64,000 bases of DNA from Anisus vortex. Lineage: Eukaryota > Mollusca > Gastropoda > Planorbidae. A model generated the notes under the pieces. That model was not told the origin of the DNA and did not search any database. It saw nothing but the letters and a program-made list of their open reading frames with translations. Position numbers and translations under genes: made by a program. Location of the stretch: assembly GCA_949126835.1 (NCBI GenBank), contig OX421502.1, positions 37,977,282 to 38,041,281 of the forward strand, read 5' to 3'. Each line of letters opens with the position of its first letter. Within the stretch, counting starts at the first letter, position 1. Below, one piece after another: positions 22,856 through 36,160 of the stretch.

Positions 22856-24231
22856 TTTCTGTATTCTCAGTTTGATGTCAACTCAAATACTTTTATTTCT
22901 GACAACTTTCTTTATATAAGATCTTTATTAAATCGGATAAACAACTTTTTGTTAATATTTATAAATATAAAAAATATATATTTGTATATATGGTTTTTAA
23001 ACATTTCATTTCATTTTTAGTAGAATTGAATTTTTTTTAATTTTAATATTGTAAAGGAAAGTTTATTTCTTAACAAAACAATGTTGTAACATTCCAGCAA
23101 ACCAAAGCTGACAACTTTATTGAATGAGCCATAGAAAAAATGTTTCACCATTATTTTTGGGTGAACAAAAAACACATTGAGTCCTTAATCAGCTTGCATG
23201 TTTCAGTCTCAGCAGGCAATGAACCATGACATTTTCAGCTTTAAGGTCTGAGAAGATGAACTAGCCCAAGTACTAAAAAAACAAAACCAGGCCGCCACAT
23301 CTCATACTCAGCAACCTTGAAAATGGCGCACAGCTGAGAAAGGTTCATGAGCATTCTATATAATTATAATATACCATGGCAGATACTTCAGAACTACACA
23401 AGAGTTGATAATCTAATGTCTCAGGAACATTTGATGTATTTTGAATTTGCTTCCAAGCTTTGGTTAATTTGGAACAATAATCCAAAATAGTCATTATTTG
23501 TTTTAAAAATTATGTGGCCTAAGGTCAAAGTTCAGTTGACCATTTATTAGGTATTATTTTTCATTTTGTTGAGGTTTGCAAAATTCTCTCTTAGCTAAAA
23601 AAAAATATTTAAATTCATTGTTTCATTTTAATACATGAAATAAGGATTGGTGTAAAATAGACTAAAATGAATTTCACCTAATAAAAAATAGACTGATTAT
23701 GTATTCTTGCTTTCATAGTTATTTAGATTATTTAATCTTGCTTTCATATCATGGTTAATTGTTTATGTAATTCTGTTATTGAATAAATGCATTTATCAGT
23801 ATAAGAGGATTTCTATTTTGTTATCCTGATAGATATTTTCCCCTTGAATTACCTCCCATTGAGGTTGGTGTGCTCATTCTACATGTGTACATCCTGGGTC
23901 CACACTGTGTATTTGTGTAAAAATGCATCCAAGCATGGATGGGCATTGTCTTGGCCACACTTCAAAATAATAACAGAATTTTTTTAACAAAAATTTCAAT
24001 AAATGAATTTCAAGACATTTAGACTACAGTATAAAAGAAGTTAAAAAGTAAAGCAATGGAAAGTGCTTTTATAACATAATGCTTTATTAGTATTGCTCAT
24101 AAATAGAAGTTTTATTATAGTGCCACCGTCAGTGCACACAGAATTGTTTTAGTTGAATGGAATAAAAAAATGAACAATAACATAAAAATACACAATGAAA
24201 TTGAATTGAAAAACATACAAAAAGAAACATA
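22856..24231. other. AMDHD2 3' flank, non-coding
   Basis: AT-rich. The proximal part is probably the AMDHD2 3' UTR, with a candidate AATAAA at 23782. No other gene is visible. Confidence 0.5.
23782..23787 (+). terminator. Candidate AMDHD2 polyadenylation signal
   Basis: AATAAA about 0.93 kb after the stop codon. A nearer non-canonical signal is possible. Confidence 0.4.
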
Positions 24232-24641
24232 CCGTATATACTCGCATATAAGTCGCACTTTTTTTTACAGAAAATAGGGGTGCGACTTATACACCCGACA
24301 CTGTTTATGAAAAGTTCGAAAAACAACACTACTCTGTCATAAAGTTTCCTACATAACCCCTATAGTTTATTGGAGTTATGTATAATTATATGCCTTTATT
24401 TGATTATGTCTGCCTTATGCACGATTACAACAATTTTTTAAGGAAAGTTTCCAAATTAGGGTGAATATTTAGTAACTTTTATGTTTAAAAGGTATGAATT
24501 TGTGAGATATTAAAAGGCAGTGTAACCCGGGAAGTCGGGGTGCGACTTATGCGCGGGTCAATGACAACGTATAAGGAAAAAAAATCTTAAACTAGGGGTG
24601 CGACTTGTACACCGGTGCGACTTATACGCGAGTATATACGG
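24232..24641 (-). mobile_element. 410-bp MITE of the CCGTATATACTCG family
   Basis: Terminal inverted repeats begin CCGTATATACTCG and continue into 'tataagtcgcac'; TA flanks both ends. It shares ends and subterminal sequence, in inverse order, with the 1170-bp element at 36161 and looks like its internal-deletion derivative. Confidence 0.85.
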
Positions 24642-25057
24642 TATATATAAAATCCAGAAATTTTCTTGTCAGCTATTTTATGAATTATACAAATTGACAG
24701 AATACAATAAGTTGCCCCTTTGTTGGCATCAAGTCTTAAAATATTAAAACATTCTAAACAGACCAAAAAAATATAATACTTGTGCGCCTGATCAAAAAAA
24801 GTCACATGACATTAAGAATGCCAACTCTGAAACGGCTATGTCTGAAACTTGTGCATTTAATTCCAGGCTAAAGATAAAATTTGAGTATTTTTTTTTATAC
24901 ATGTTAAGTGCCAATCAATAGATTGGCATCATTTGACTCATTTTCTCTGCATGTCTCAATCAACAAGTTCACACATACAAAATACACTCCAACATAAATG
25001 AAAATCCCAGAGTATTTCTACAGGTATATAATACACAGAAACAGAACAAATGTCGAC

Positions 25058-25197
25058 GGTTACAAGCTCTATGTATGATACCAGTATACAAGCTCTAAGT
25101 ATGATACCAGTATACAAGCTCTAGCTCTATGTATGATGCCAGTATACAAGCTCCATGTATGATACCAGTATACAAGCTCCATGTATGATACCAGTAT
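25058..25197 (+). repeat. 26-bp tandem repeat
   Basis: Five imperfect copies of 'tacaagctctatgtatgata' plus 'ccagta'. Confidence 0.85.
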
Positions 25198-25554
25198 GAG
25201 TGGTTATAGATCCCAGGTAGTTTTATGTCTGCACTTAAGCATGGTGTTAGAATCTATTGCGCCCTAAACTATCGTTAATACACCTGCAGTTACGTTGCAG
25301 CTAAATCAACATGGAAATATATAAACATTAATGTTTGATTCTGCCCTCTATATCAAGGATATAATAGGCACAAAGATATAATTTTGAGGTAAGTTCAGTT
25401 GGATATTGAGACAGTTTCATTTTAGCAATTAACCAACAAAGCATTTAATCTATAAAAAAAAAAGTTTCTTGTTATAGCAAAACATTCAACAAATGAACAG
25501 TTTTTGTAGGCTACCACTCAATTTAATCTCTTAGTGTAAAATCTATATATATAT

Positions 25555-25980
25555 AAAAAGCTCGGTGTGTGTGTTCAGCCAATAATATTCGTTCATTTAA
25601 AAATGTGACCATATTGTCTCATATTATACTTTTGCGATTTCACACTGGACATGTGTCATTGCCAGCTAAGTGGTTAATGTATCGGACTGGCATGCGGGCA
25701 TCCTGGGTTTGGTTCTTCTCCAGTTAGTCTATACTTTACTTTTCTACAAAAAATTTATTTATTTCAATTAATATTACTTTAAAAAAAAAGATTCTAAATC
25801 TACGAGCCACACTGGGCAATTTATATTTTTGTTAAATAAAAAGACTTGCCTATTTTGTACCTCGATTACAATATTTATTTTAAATTACTTTCCAAAAAGT
25901 ATTCAGTAAAAAAAAAAAATAATTATTTTTTAGATTTATAGCTTTCTGTTCATTGTAGCTTATACTGGCCTGTTTTTTTT
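25555..25980 (+). mobile_element. About 430-bp dispersed repeat with tRNA-like core (copy 2)
   Basis: Same family and orientation as 6715-7150. The tRNA-like part is 'gctaagtggttaatgtatcg' followed by 'gactggcatgcgggc'. Confidence 0.7.
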
Positions 25981-26371
25981 CACCATAAATGATAAATGAA
26001 CACCAAAAAATTCCAGTTTTCCAAAAGGTGTACGTACCATGAGACAAATCGTTTATGATTATGAAAATAAATACTTTTTAAGTTATTAAAATGCACAACC
26101 AACTCTATTTCAAAATAAAACATTCAAGATAACAACTCATCCAATATATATATTATGTAAAGAGTAGTTTCCCCTACTTACATGTTTTTGAGCATTATAT
26201 AAAAAAACATCCAGTGAAATGTGCAATGGAAACAAAGTAAATAATGCCTGAGTTAGGAATACATTCATATTACAGTAAATAATCTAAAAATAACATTGTA
26301 CACTCACAAATAGTTATAATAAAAAAAAAAAATTCTATACAAAAATGTGTGTTACATCACCAGATGAGTGT

Positions 26372-26377
26372 TTTATT
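26372..26377 (-). terminator. Candidate PPAT polyadenylation signal
   Basis: TTTATT on plus (AATAAA on minus), about 260 bp after the PPAT stop. Confidence 0.45.
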
Positions 26378-26634
26378 TACACAATGAATGTGTGAGATAA
26401 TGACACTAAAAAAAAATACTGCAGCAGATGCATAGAGGAAAAAATTGAAACTTACAGCTGATTGAGCACCTTCTGGGGAAGTTAAAGTTAGCACTAAACC
26501 ATACTGAGAAGTTAACAAAGTTAACACCATCTCTGTGTCAAGTGATCGAATTTACAGAAATTTACAGTAACTTTGCTACATCATCAATTGGCTGTCACTT
26601 GGATAAGCAACGGATTTACAGCAACTTCATAGAT

Positions 26635-29600
26635 TTACCATTCCAACTTTTTCACGGGGTATTCCCCACTTAAACACGCAGTGCAGTGACCAGTTTCTTG
26701 ACCTTCCTTCAGGCCTTCAGTGACCGCTTTCTTGAGTCCCTCCAGAGACAAATATTTCACAGAGTCAGCACCTGGTGGAACACAGAAACATTTTACACTC
26801 AAGTAATTATCCAGAAGAAGTATTCAACAAAGGTGTATTCAACAGAAGATGTATTCAACAGAAGATGTATTCAACAAAGGTGTATTCAACAAAAGATGTA
26901 TTCAACAAAAGATGTATTCAACAAAAGATGTATTCAACAAAAGATGTATTCAACAAAGGTGTATTCAACAAAAGATGTGTTCAACAAAAGATGTATTCAA
27001 CAAAAGATGTATTCAACAAAAGATGTATACAACAAAAGATGTGTTCAACAAAAGATGTGTTCAACAAAAGATGTGTTCAACAAAAGATGTATTCAACAAA
27101 AGATGTATTCAACAAAAGATGTATTCAACAAAGGTGTATTCAACAAAGGTGTATTCAACAAAAGATGTATTCAACAAAAGATGTGTTCAACAAAAGATGT
27201 ATTCAACAAAAGATGTATTCAACAAAAGATGTATTCAACAAAGGTGTATTCAACAAAGATGTATTCAACAAAAGATGTATTAAACAAAAGATGTATTCAA
27301 CAAAGGTGTATTCAACAAAAGATGTATTCAACAAAAGATGTGTTCAACAAAAGATGTATTCAACTAAGATGTATTCAACAAAAGATGTATTCAACAAAAG
27401 ATGTATTCAACAAAAGATGTATTCAACAAAAGATGCATTCAACAAAAGATGTATTCAACAAAAGATGTATTCAACAAAAGATGTATTCAACAAAAGTGTA
27501 TTCAACAAAAGATGTATTTAACAAAAGATGTATTCAACAAAGGTGTATTCAACAAAAGATGTATTCAACAAAGATGTATTCAACAAAAGATGTATTTAAC
27601 AAAAGATGTATTCAACAAAAGGTGTGTTCAACAAAAGGTGTGTTCAACAAAAGGTGTGTTCAACAAAAGGTGTATTCGACAAAAGATGTATTCAACAAAA
27701 GATGTATTTAATCAAGATGTATACCAATTGGCATTATAGTAAAAAAAAATGTAAACTACTTTTTCAAGAAAGATTTCTTGGTATTTTTATATTAAGGATG
27801 AAACTATCTATATATAACTAACTCATTTTCAATTCTTAAAAAAAAGGCTAGTAAAGTTAAATCTCTGCATCTAATGACTTTAGTTTCAACGATTTCGGTT
27901 TTTCTAATTTCTTCCTGAGAGAAAGTCTTGGTTTTCGTTGACTCCATTAGAATTCATCGTCTCTGAAGCTGGTCTTCTAGTGCCAAAAGACACCAATAAG
28001 GGAAATAAATCACACGACTTAAAGTCAGTATGAATGGGAATTTTCTATTCAAACAATAATATCTGCACCTTCTACTCATCTTTCACATACTTAGTAGTTT
28101 TTTTTAAAGGTAACTTTTTTTAACGGCTAAGTTTTCTTTACATTAGTGTTTACATTCATTTTATATAAACTTCTAAGTGTTTTGTTTAGTATTAAACAGT
28201 ATATTTCTTCGCTATAAAATTATTGCTGGCATGGATTTTACATAGATTCATATGAAAATAATTGTCTCAGTTTTTCAGCATTTACAGTTTTCTTACGGTC
28301 CATTCAGGCGGAACTATCAACAAGAAGCGTGGTTAGACTGTAATGCAAATAAAGAACTCCACTAAAATTAACAAATAAAGAGCTGAAATATCTACAAACT
28401 CTGACAATGACACAAAAAAAACTTACCAAAACATTTAGCAATTTCATCCAAGGGGATAATGTTGGCAATAAGTTCTTCCTTTGTTGGAATATTGATCCCC
28501 ATGTAGCAAGGGTATTTAATAGGAGGGGACGCAACTCTCACATGCACCTGTCAATGAGATAAAACAAACATCTTGAAATTGTTTCTTGAAACCAACTGGT
28601 TTTATTTTGTTGGCTGACATATTCATATACTTCAATTTCATTTCCTTCTATTTATTCATTATTCATAGAAGTCTATGGACAATAATAGCAGTAGAGAAAA
28701 AATCAAACGGGTTTCTTACTTTAAAATCATTTCAGAATTACCCAAACAAAATAAATTCACAAACTTATCTATCATGGAAATCATCATATTAATTTCTTTC
28801 ACAATTTATACATTTTTACATGCTGCTTCAGCTATTTATTGCTCATTTCACAAATTTTGTCAATGTATATGAACCCTCATCAGCATTAGTTTCCTGCTAT
28901 GTCTAAAGCATAGATTCTTCTGATGTGTATCTTATATGTTATTACATTAATATGCATTTTGCATCTACTGGTAAAATATTAATGTGTCACTGAAAGTAAA
29001 AAATGTATTTGTATTTAAGTCTGTCCATCAGCACCTTTGCCATTCTTCATGTCTAGTTAGAAATTGTTGACAATTACCTATAACTTTGTTTTTGAACATA
29101 ATTTTTCTTTCTTTTTTTTTTATCGTTCTAATAGATTTCAAGCTCAAATTTTTAAATGGCTTTCTGACAAAGAAAATAAATTTAAAAACTTTATAAAAAC
29201 AATTTACCTCTTTAGCACCAGCTTTTTTTAAAAGTGCCACCAACTGCCCCATTGTCGTGCCCCTGACTATTGAATCGTCTATCAAAACCAATCTTTTCCC
29301 AAAAAAATTGTCCACCAAGGGCCCAAATTTTTTGGCCACTCCGAGTTTTCGCAGTCGCGTGGAAGGTTGTATAAATGTGCGGCCAACATATCTGTTTTTG
29401 CAGAGAACCTCACGATAGGGAATATTGAGCTGAAATGGAAGAACATTCTCTGTAGATGAATCTGCGGCATTAGAAATGGGAATATCAATGAACCAAAATT
29501 AGGAAAAGAAAAGTTCATCAGAAGATAATTTATAATTATTTTTTGTAGTAACATAAAAGTCTATTAATCACTCTGCCTCCAGTTACCTAGAATACACTCG

Positions 29601-32600
29601 ATACAGAAGCTGCTTTGTAGCAGCCATACTATTTTTTAAATAATGTAATGTGTTGTCTAACGTTCTGAAAGATGCAGTAAACTCATCATCCTGTCTAAAG
29701 ACATTGCACTGGTTACCTATAACTCTAAGGATAAATTCAAAGTTCTGACTGTGCTCTATGAAAGTCTTCATGGTCAATCTCCCCAGCACATCACATCCCT
29801 GGCTGAGCTACACAATACTACACACATCAGTGAACTCGGGACTGTGTTCAAACAACATATATCAACAACTCGAGGTACCAAAAGTAAAAAGAGAAACATT
29901 TGCAGCTCGCACCTAAAGTGTTGTAGCACCTCCGTGGTGGAACAAACTTCCGAACACAAACAAACCAGACAATATTGACATTATTAAATTAAAACATAAT
30001 TAAAAACATACTTATTCAGTTTATTTCAATAACATAGGGTTGATGTAAAGCGCATTCAAAGCCGAATTGTCATGAATAGTGCTATATAAAATATGTAATT
30101 TGTAATTATTTGTAATGTTCTGGAAGTAAATGTTGTCTTGTAATGTTATTTTTTATATTCACAAAGGAAACTAAGAAAAAACAAATTGCCAACTTACAAC
30201 TGAAGCGTACTCCATAGCGGCTGGTGTTGCTGATTCTGGCACTGTGCTAACCAGGTCAACATCTGCAGGCCATTCTAATGCCAACTGCCTGCCACAGCGC
30301 CGCCGGACAGAGGCTACCATTTGGCCTACATTTGAAAATTAAGGTTATGACAAGTTTTTAGAAAATCCAAAATGTAAGAACACATTTTTTCAAATACAGA
30401 TTGAGTCGCAGCAGTTTTAAGATAGAAAATATAATAGTTCATGACATTAAATTAAATAGTTATGTAAATTAAATATTATAGTTGAAGACAATAATTAGGG
30501 ACATTGAATATAATAGTAATCCAGGGGTAAGATTAAAGCCTCATAAGATTAAAAGTCTCATCATTATGGTTTCAATTTGTTCTTCTAGTGTGGCATCCGA
30601 GCATGGAAAGGGGTTTTCTGAACAAACCATGAAAACCAGTAACTTAACATCTTTTAAAAAACACTAATAAAAATGCAAAACTAGAATCAGACCACAGATA
30701 ATTGTTAAACGCAATAATGTAAATAATAATAAAGATATGTCTGTAATACATAAGATTTCAGACTGGGCTTGGACATCTTAATTTTATCCCTAAGAAAAAA
30801 AAAGACATAATCAGCATGTCCTGTATTTTGTTATCCCTTTTGCTTTTTAGAAGAAACAGTTTTCTAAAGCTAAGCACAAGTTTCTTCACTTCTACTTTAT
30901 GAAATTTTTTAAAATGCTTCTTTTTGCACTCTGATAATGTTTTGATACAACTACTAGTGTATCTCTAAAAAATAAAGCCATGACCAAAATCAGCCATCGG
31001 GTGAGACTTTACCTTCAAATCTTGAATCTGGTCGAGCGAAATAGACATACTCAAAAATACAAAACGCTGGTGGGTGGGCTTCGGGTCTCGGGACAATACA
31101 ACGAGATATGACTCCATTTTTGGTGACTTCGACAATCTCTCCTGCAACCAAAACAACAAACAATACTTTTTAATGTGTTTTAACGAACTTTAAAAATTTC
31201 TATAGTTATGCTATTTGCACACCAAACCAAGCCGGACAATTCTAATTTTTAAGCTTAAAGAATTTTTGTTTCAAATAATGTTTGTGTACAGCATACTCTC
31301 CAGTCAATACAGCGTCCATATCAAACTTACCTGGCAAGACATCTCTTACATATTCTGCCCCCATGGCATTGAATGTGCAGGATTCAGAAGCAACTATCCA
31401 GGCCTCGGATTCATCCGGCAGGGACAGCCTGTTGCCTGTGACAAGAAAAAAATATTATATTCCCATGATGCAGGGGAAACAACCAATAGGACGGGATACA
31501 AACACTGCAGTAGGGCTGAATATATATTTTAAAAATCCAAATTAATTCCTTTACATGGAAGTTTTCATTAATTTAGATTCTAAAATAAATCTCAGCTTAC
31601 AAAATTGTATGGTTTTAAAAAAAGATTGAACATTTAAGTTAATCAAAGACTTTAAATGTTTATTAATAGAATTCAGCATTTAAGCCAATGTATATGAACA
31701 GTGAGTGCTAATGCTTTTGAAAAAAATTACAAGCACCACAACCTGTGTTCACAGCAAACACACAGAAACATTTTGGCAGCTTAGGACGAAATACCCAGTT
31801 TAATAAAACAAATACAGCACAAAAACTAAAATGTTTTTAAACATGTAATTATGTTACTGGTCCTTTTATAGAGAAGCTTATTAATTGCATTTTTTTAGGT
31901 ACCAAATACAGATTTGAAATAAAATATTATTTAAATTTGTTTTTTTATATAAATATTGTAATTTTTCTTCAGCTGAACAGCTTGGCGGTGATAGTTTTTA
32001 TTGCTTTGCAGTAGATTAACGACACAGACTTAAAGGCTTGGGGAACGCTATGAATATATAAAAGAGAGATGCCTCAAAATGAAATTGTTCACAGCCATTG
32101 AGTTCCTTCTCATATGGTATCTAAATGTTCACTGTGAACACAAAGAATGAATTCTTAGTTATGAAAAGAAATTATAATGGGAATCTGATAGTGAAGTGTC
32201 AAACTTACAAATTGTTTCATTTTAATCACCCAGTTACAAATATTAGTCACCCTTATGTAACAATCCTTTCTTTTTAATATTAATCATTCAAGGCATACAT
32301 AGTCTATCTTATAAGTTTACAGACGTTCCTTCTAGGTAGAAGATTATTACGTCCACTAGGCCCAAAACTCCTGCAGGGCGACAGGGATCCGTCTGTGGCA
32401 GTGATAGAACCCACAACCTGTCAGTTGGTTTTTGGTTGACAGTCCGGTGAACTAACCGCTGGACCAGCCGGCTTCACTACATAGTAGTAAGTAACTAAAT
32501 ATATTCTAAGTTTGTTTACTTGTGACATCCTAATTCTTACTATACATTAATGACTTCTCTGTAAGTATTGCTGCCTTTGTGGTTAGTTCACAACTTGTAC

Positions 32601-35416
32601 AATTATTAGTAATATCATTTATTCTTTTTACGCACATTCATTATAAATGAATAGGACATAACCAAAGCAAAAAAATTTAATTGTATATATGGGGTCAATA
32701 GGAAGTTAAATGTAAGACAATGTCTTGAGTACAATCTTGAGTTAAACCAAATACAAAGACTTTTTTTTTCATTTTCTTTTATATACACTATGTAAAAAAA
32801 AACTTTTTATAAACATTATGATCAAACTTTGCTTTACAATATGTCCATATTTACAGAAAATTATTTTTTTTAACAATTTAATACTTTACTGCTTTTAAAT
32901 ATTATTTATGATCACTTTCTAAAGCAGTACTTTGTTAAAAAAAGTATTTAAAAAAATATTTCATCCTACAAGACAATAAGACCTTAAAATATGAAGTAAT
33001 TCCAGAGCTTGGAGTTGAAAGCCAATGCATCTGACAGAAAGAAAGCAGGAATCATGTTGAAGATTTTATAACAACAAAAGAATGCAATGATTTAAATTAA
33101 TTCATTGCCAAGGCATTTTTTTTTCAGCAAAATTTTTTTTAAAAGGCAGCAAATGATTCATATAGGTATTTTTAATGATCACTCAGGGAACAATGTGACA
33201 TGAGCAACCTACCTGAAGGTTTTCTCACCACTGTTTACAACAAACAAAAAAAATATTGAATGTGATCAATAGTTTATATATAAATCACATCAAAGCAAAC
33301 AGGCTATATATATATTTAGCAATACTATACAAAATCACATGCAATTAATACAATAGAAAAAACCTGACACCATAAAGAATAAATATCACAGTGTATAAAC
33401 ACAAAACCATAACACCAATAGTTTTACATAAAAGAAGATGATTATTTTCCTGTTAATAATAGGTTATTTTTCACTGGAACATATGAAGGTTTTCAATACA
33501 ATTCATGGCATTAGCTTTTTGCTTTTGATGTACAGAAATAACGTACCGGGCAGAATATGAACGTTTGTAATTCTTCATAATAAAGTCAGGTTTTTAATTA
33601 TTTTTAATATGGCCTTTAAACAACACTTTGCATTTATGAGTCTACTAATTGGAACAAAAAAGTTTGGCGGTACATTCAAAAACAATTTGTTTTTTTTTTA
33701 CTGAATTCTTTTTCACCCAAGTTATCAAAAACGTATAAATTAAACTAAACTCTCTGTTCTTTCATTAATATTTTAAAATAAAATAATTGTAATTACCTGT
33801 AAGAGCGTCTGCAGGTAAAAGCTTCCCTATGCAGAGTGGACGGTTCCCATACGAGTCCCTAACTGCCCAAATCCTATCTTTGTGCATGATCAACAGGGAG
33901 TAGGACGCTACTGTTTCCTGCATCATATTTTTTATCCTAAAAGAGTTTTTTTTAATCGTATAATTATTTTGAGCATTACACACCTTACAGAATAGTATGA
34001 AAAAAAATTACATGTTTGATGCTTACCTGCCAACCCAATTGGCTCCATTGGGCTCTCCACAGTCAGGCGTGTGTGTCAGTAACTGGGTGATCAGCTCACT
34101 ATCTGAACTAGTAGACAAGCCAACGCCATGTCGAAGTAGCTGCAATGCAAGAGAATGAAGCAATTTGCACTTCTGCCGATAAATATCACACATTTGTTTT
34201 TAACATATTACAAATGCAAGAATAACCGTAAATTACGTTATGTGTGAGAATGGGTTTGAGTAAAGAGTTCATGAAACATAGTTAAAGGATTAAAACACTA
34301 ACTGTACCTTCTGTTTTAAGTAAAGTGTTTATGAAACATAGTTAAAGGATTAAAACACTAACTGTACCTTCTGTTTTAAGTGTGTGGCATTCACCAGCTC
34401 ACCATTGTGTGCTACTGCAATCAAGCCGTGCAAACTTTCTACAACAAATGGCTGAATGTTGGCAGCATCAGAAAGACCTTGAGTTGAATATCTCACATGA
34501 CCTACAATGTAGCATGGCACATACATATACAAAAATACAGTTTTGCATACATCAAATTTATTAATTATTACAAAATCAATTAACAAAAATGTTTTTTTTA
34601 GACAATAAACCAGTATAACATAGACAATTAAAGCTCTAACATTTTTCTTTCTCTCTTAACAGACAAAACTTTTTTCAATACAGCAATTAAACAACCTTTT
34701 ATCAATACAGCAAATAAACAACCTTTTTTCAATACAGCAAACAAGCTACCTTTTTTATAAAATGAAAACATTGTATATTGTTTTAAACCTAAAAACTGTT
34801 TTTGTTTCTTATTGATGTTATGTAAAATATTGACCTAAATAACTATCTTGGTTATTTAAATTATGATGAAATAAAAACATGTAAATAACTAACCAATGCC
34901 CAAATTTCCTTTTAAAACAACAATGTCATCATCTGAGAATGCACCATTGACAAGGCCCATCGCTTTCCGCGTAACAAAGGGATCATTGGCTCCTCCCATT
35001 GAAGTAACAATTCCTGCACTCTCTTGGCCTCTGGAACAGAAAACAATTGAAATAAATAATACACATACTAATCAGTTAACACATTATAGAACTAGCTAGT
35101 GGTTCATACATTATATACAAACACAGAACTATATATGCTAATGATTTACACATCTGATACAAACACAGAACTAGGCTTTATAAGCTAATGGTTTACGACA
35201 TTAGATACAAGCACAGAACTATAAGTGCTAAGGAATTAACCAGTACCTGTGCTGCAGACCAACAAGTCCCAAGTGTATCAAATGCGACAGGGTGATGTCG
35301 ACACCGCTGTTGGTGGCAACCATACCGAACACTCCACATTCTTCTCTCAGCCCAGACTCAATGTTGAGATCTTGAGTGACAAAAGAATTGCTGGCAGTAG
35401 ATGATGACAACTCCAT
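26635..35416 (-). CDS. PPAT: Amidophosphoribosyltransferase (glutamine PRPP amidotransferase)
   Basis: Makes 5-phosphoribosylamine from PRPP and glutamine, the committed step of de novo purine synthesis. Eleven coding exons (minus): 35416-35247, 35030-34894, 34501-34368, 34139-34027, 33936-33797, 31435-31331, 31141-31013, 30325-30198, 29429-29208, 28547-28427, 26771-26635. All frames join to 511 aa (human 517). C27 in REECGVFG is the N-terminal nucleophile after propeptide removal; the leader is 26 residues against 11 in human. The PRPP loop is [12 protein letters not shown] (400-411). Four cysteines at the Fe-S ligand positions are kept: C294, C440, C496, C499. An acceptor AG just upstream (exon edge 35452) implies a further non-coding 5' exon. 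It faces away from PAICS. Confidence 0.97.
26818..27725 (+). repeat. 15/16-bp minisatellite in PPAT intron 10
   Basis: Nearly 60 head-to-tail copies of gtattcaacaaaagat, interspersed with a 15-bp variant containing 'aaggt'. It starts about 47 bp from the exon 11 acceptor. The long open frames through it only reflect the repeat. Confidence 0.95.
29630..30100 (+). pseudogene. LINE reverse-transcriptase remnant in PPAT intron 8
   Basis: Reads [20 protein letters not shown], then [13 protein letters not shown], then segments like a LINE ORF2 C-terminus with frame changes. It is antisense to PPAT. Confidence 0.75.
30575..30715 (+). mobile_element. LINE 3' tail copy in PPAT intron 7
   Basis: Same tail as 13.6 kb: 'tggcatccgagcatggaaag', 'gaacaaaccatgaaaaccag'. 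Confidence 0.7.
32385..32475 (-). mobile_element. SINE family B (copy 3) in PPAT intron 5
   Basis: 'ggttgacagtccggtgaact' and 'ccgctggaccagccggc' match the inverse of the 43.00-kb copy. The rest of this 2.4-kb intron shows no supported feature. Confidence 0.7.
34261..34380 (-). repeat. 60-bp tandem duplication across the PPAT exon 3 donor
   Basis: Two 60-bp copies (34261-34320, 34321-34380) differ at about three bases. Each contains the last 13 nt of exon 3 plus its donor. The exon-proximal donor (exon end 34368) keeps the frame. The distal one would add 60 nt with an in-frame TAA. Confidence 0.9.
34665..34758 (+). repeat. About 31-bp tandem repeat in PPAT intron 2
   Basis: Three copies built on 'tcaatacagcaa' and 'aaacaaccttttt'. 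Confidence 0.75.
35093..35238 (+). repeat. Imperfect tandem repeat, about 55-60 bp, in PPAT intron 1
   Basis: Three degenerate copies marked by 'atacaaacacagaacta' and 'gctaatg'. They fill most of the short intron 1. Confidence 0.75.
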
Positions 35417-35779
35417 TATATAACAGGAGTTGCTCCCCTTAATGGTTCTTTTCTGGAAATAAAAACAAAAGATAAGATAAAAAGAATCTGTGTTTTAGGA
35501 ATGCAAAGACATGTAAAGAAATGGAGAGGGAGATCAAATCATGCAATCTTTTTTTTGGTTTCCCGTTATTGTATATATGAGGGAGGGTAAACAAAAGTGG
35601 TGGCAGCAATATCTTAGAATGAAAACAAAAGATTGTCAGGAATATCTATTTTTAACACAAAATTTTAACATAACAGTGCACTTATTGACTTCTATTATCT
35701 CTTTTCATCCTTCGAATCATATTTCATGACAACATGTCATTTTTTTCTGCTATTAGAATTAGTGTCAATTCAATTTAGC

Positions 35780-36060
35780 GGTATAGGTGGCACCGGTGGG
35801 TTGGTCGCACCCTTAGTTTATTATCATCCGAGCTATTAAAATAATATTTTTGTACTTGATTTAAAGGTAGGGAGTTACACTTCGTTTTAATATAAAAGTT
35901 CTCAAAAAATAATATTTTTAAAACATAAAAATTACTAAATATTCATCTTAATTTGGAAACTTTCCTAATAAATAGTATGCAATCATACATTTTACGTAAA
36001 CATAAACAAAATTAAATCAAGGCTGCGGCTGCATTTTATTGTCAGGTCATGGTCAGAGGC
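35780..36060 (+). mobile_element. Decayed copy of the CCGTATATACTCG element
   Basis: It shares 'ttactaaatattcatctta' and 'tttggaaactttccta' with 36161-37330 but lacks clean ends. Confidence 0.6.
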
Positions 36061-36160
36061 CATGCATATACAATGATATACATAGCCATCCATAGTCATA
36101 GGCCTATGCAATAGGAGTCTTAGTGATAAAAATATAACCTATAACTATAATAATAAACTA

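Noticed and set aside
26686..27821. Several long overlapping ORFs of repeated [20 protein letters not shown] peptide
   Set aside because: All frames are open because the 16-bp unit has no stops; it lies in a PPAT intron. A repeat artefact, not a gene.
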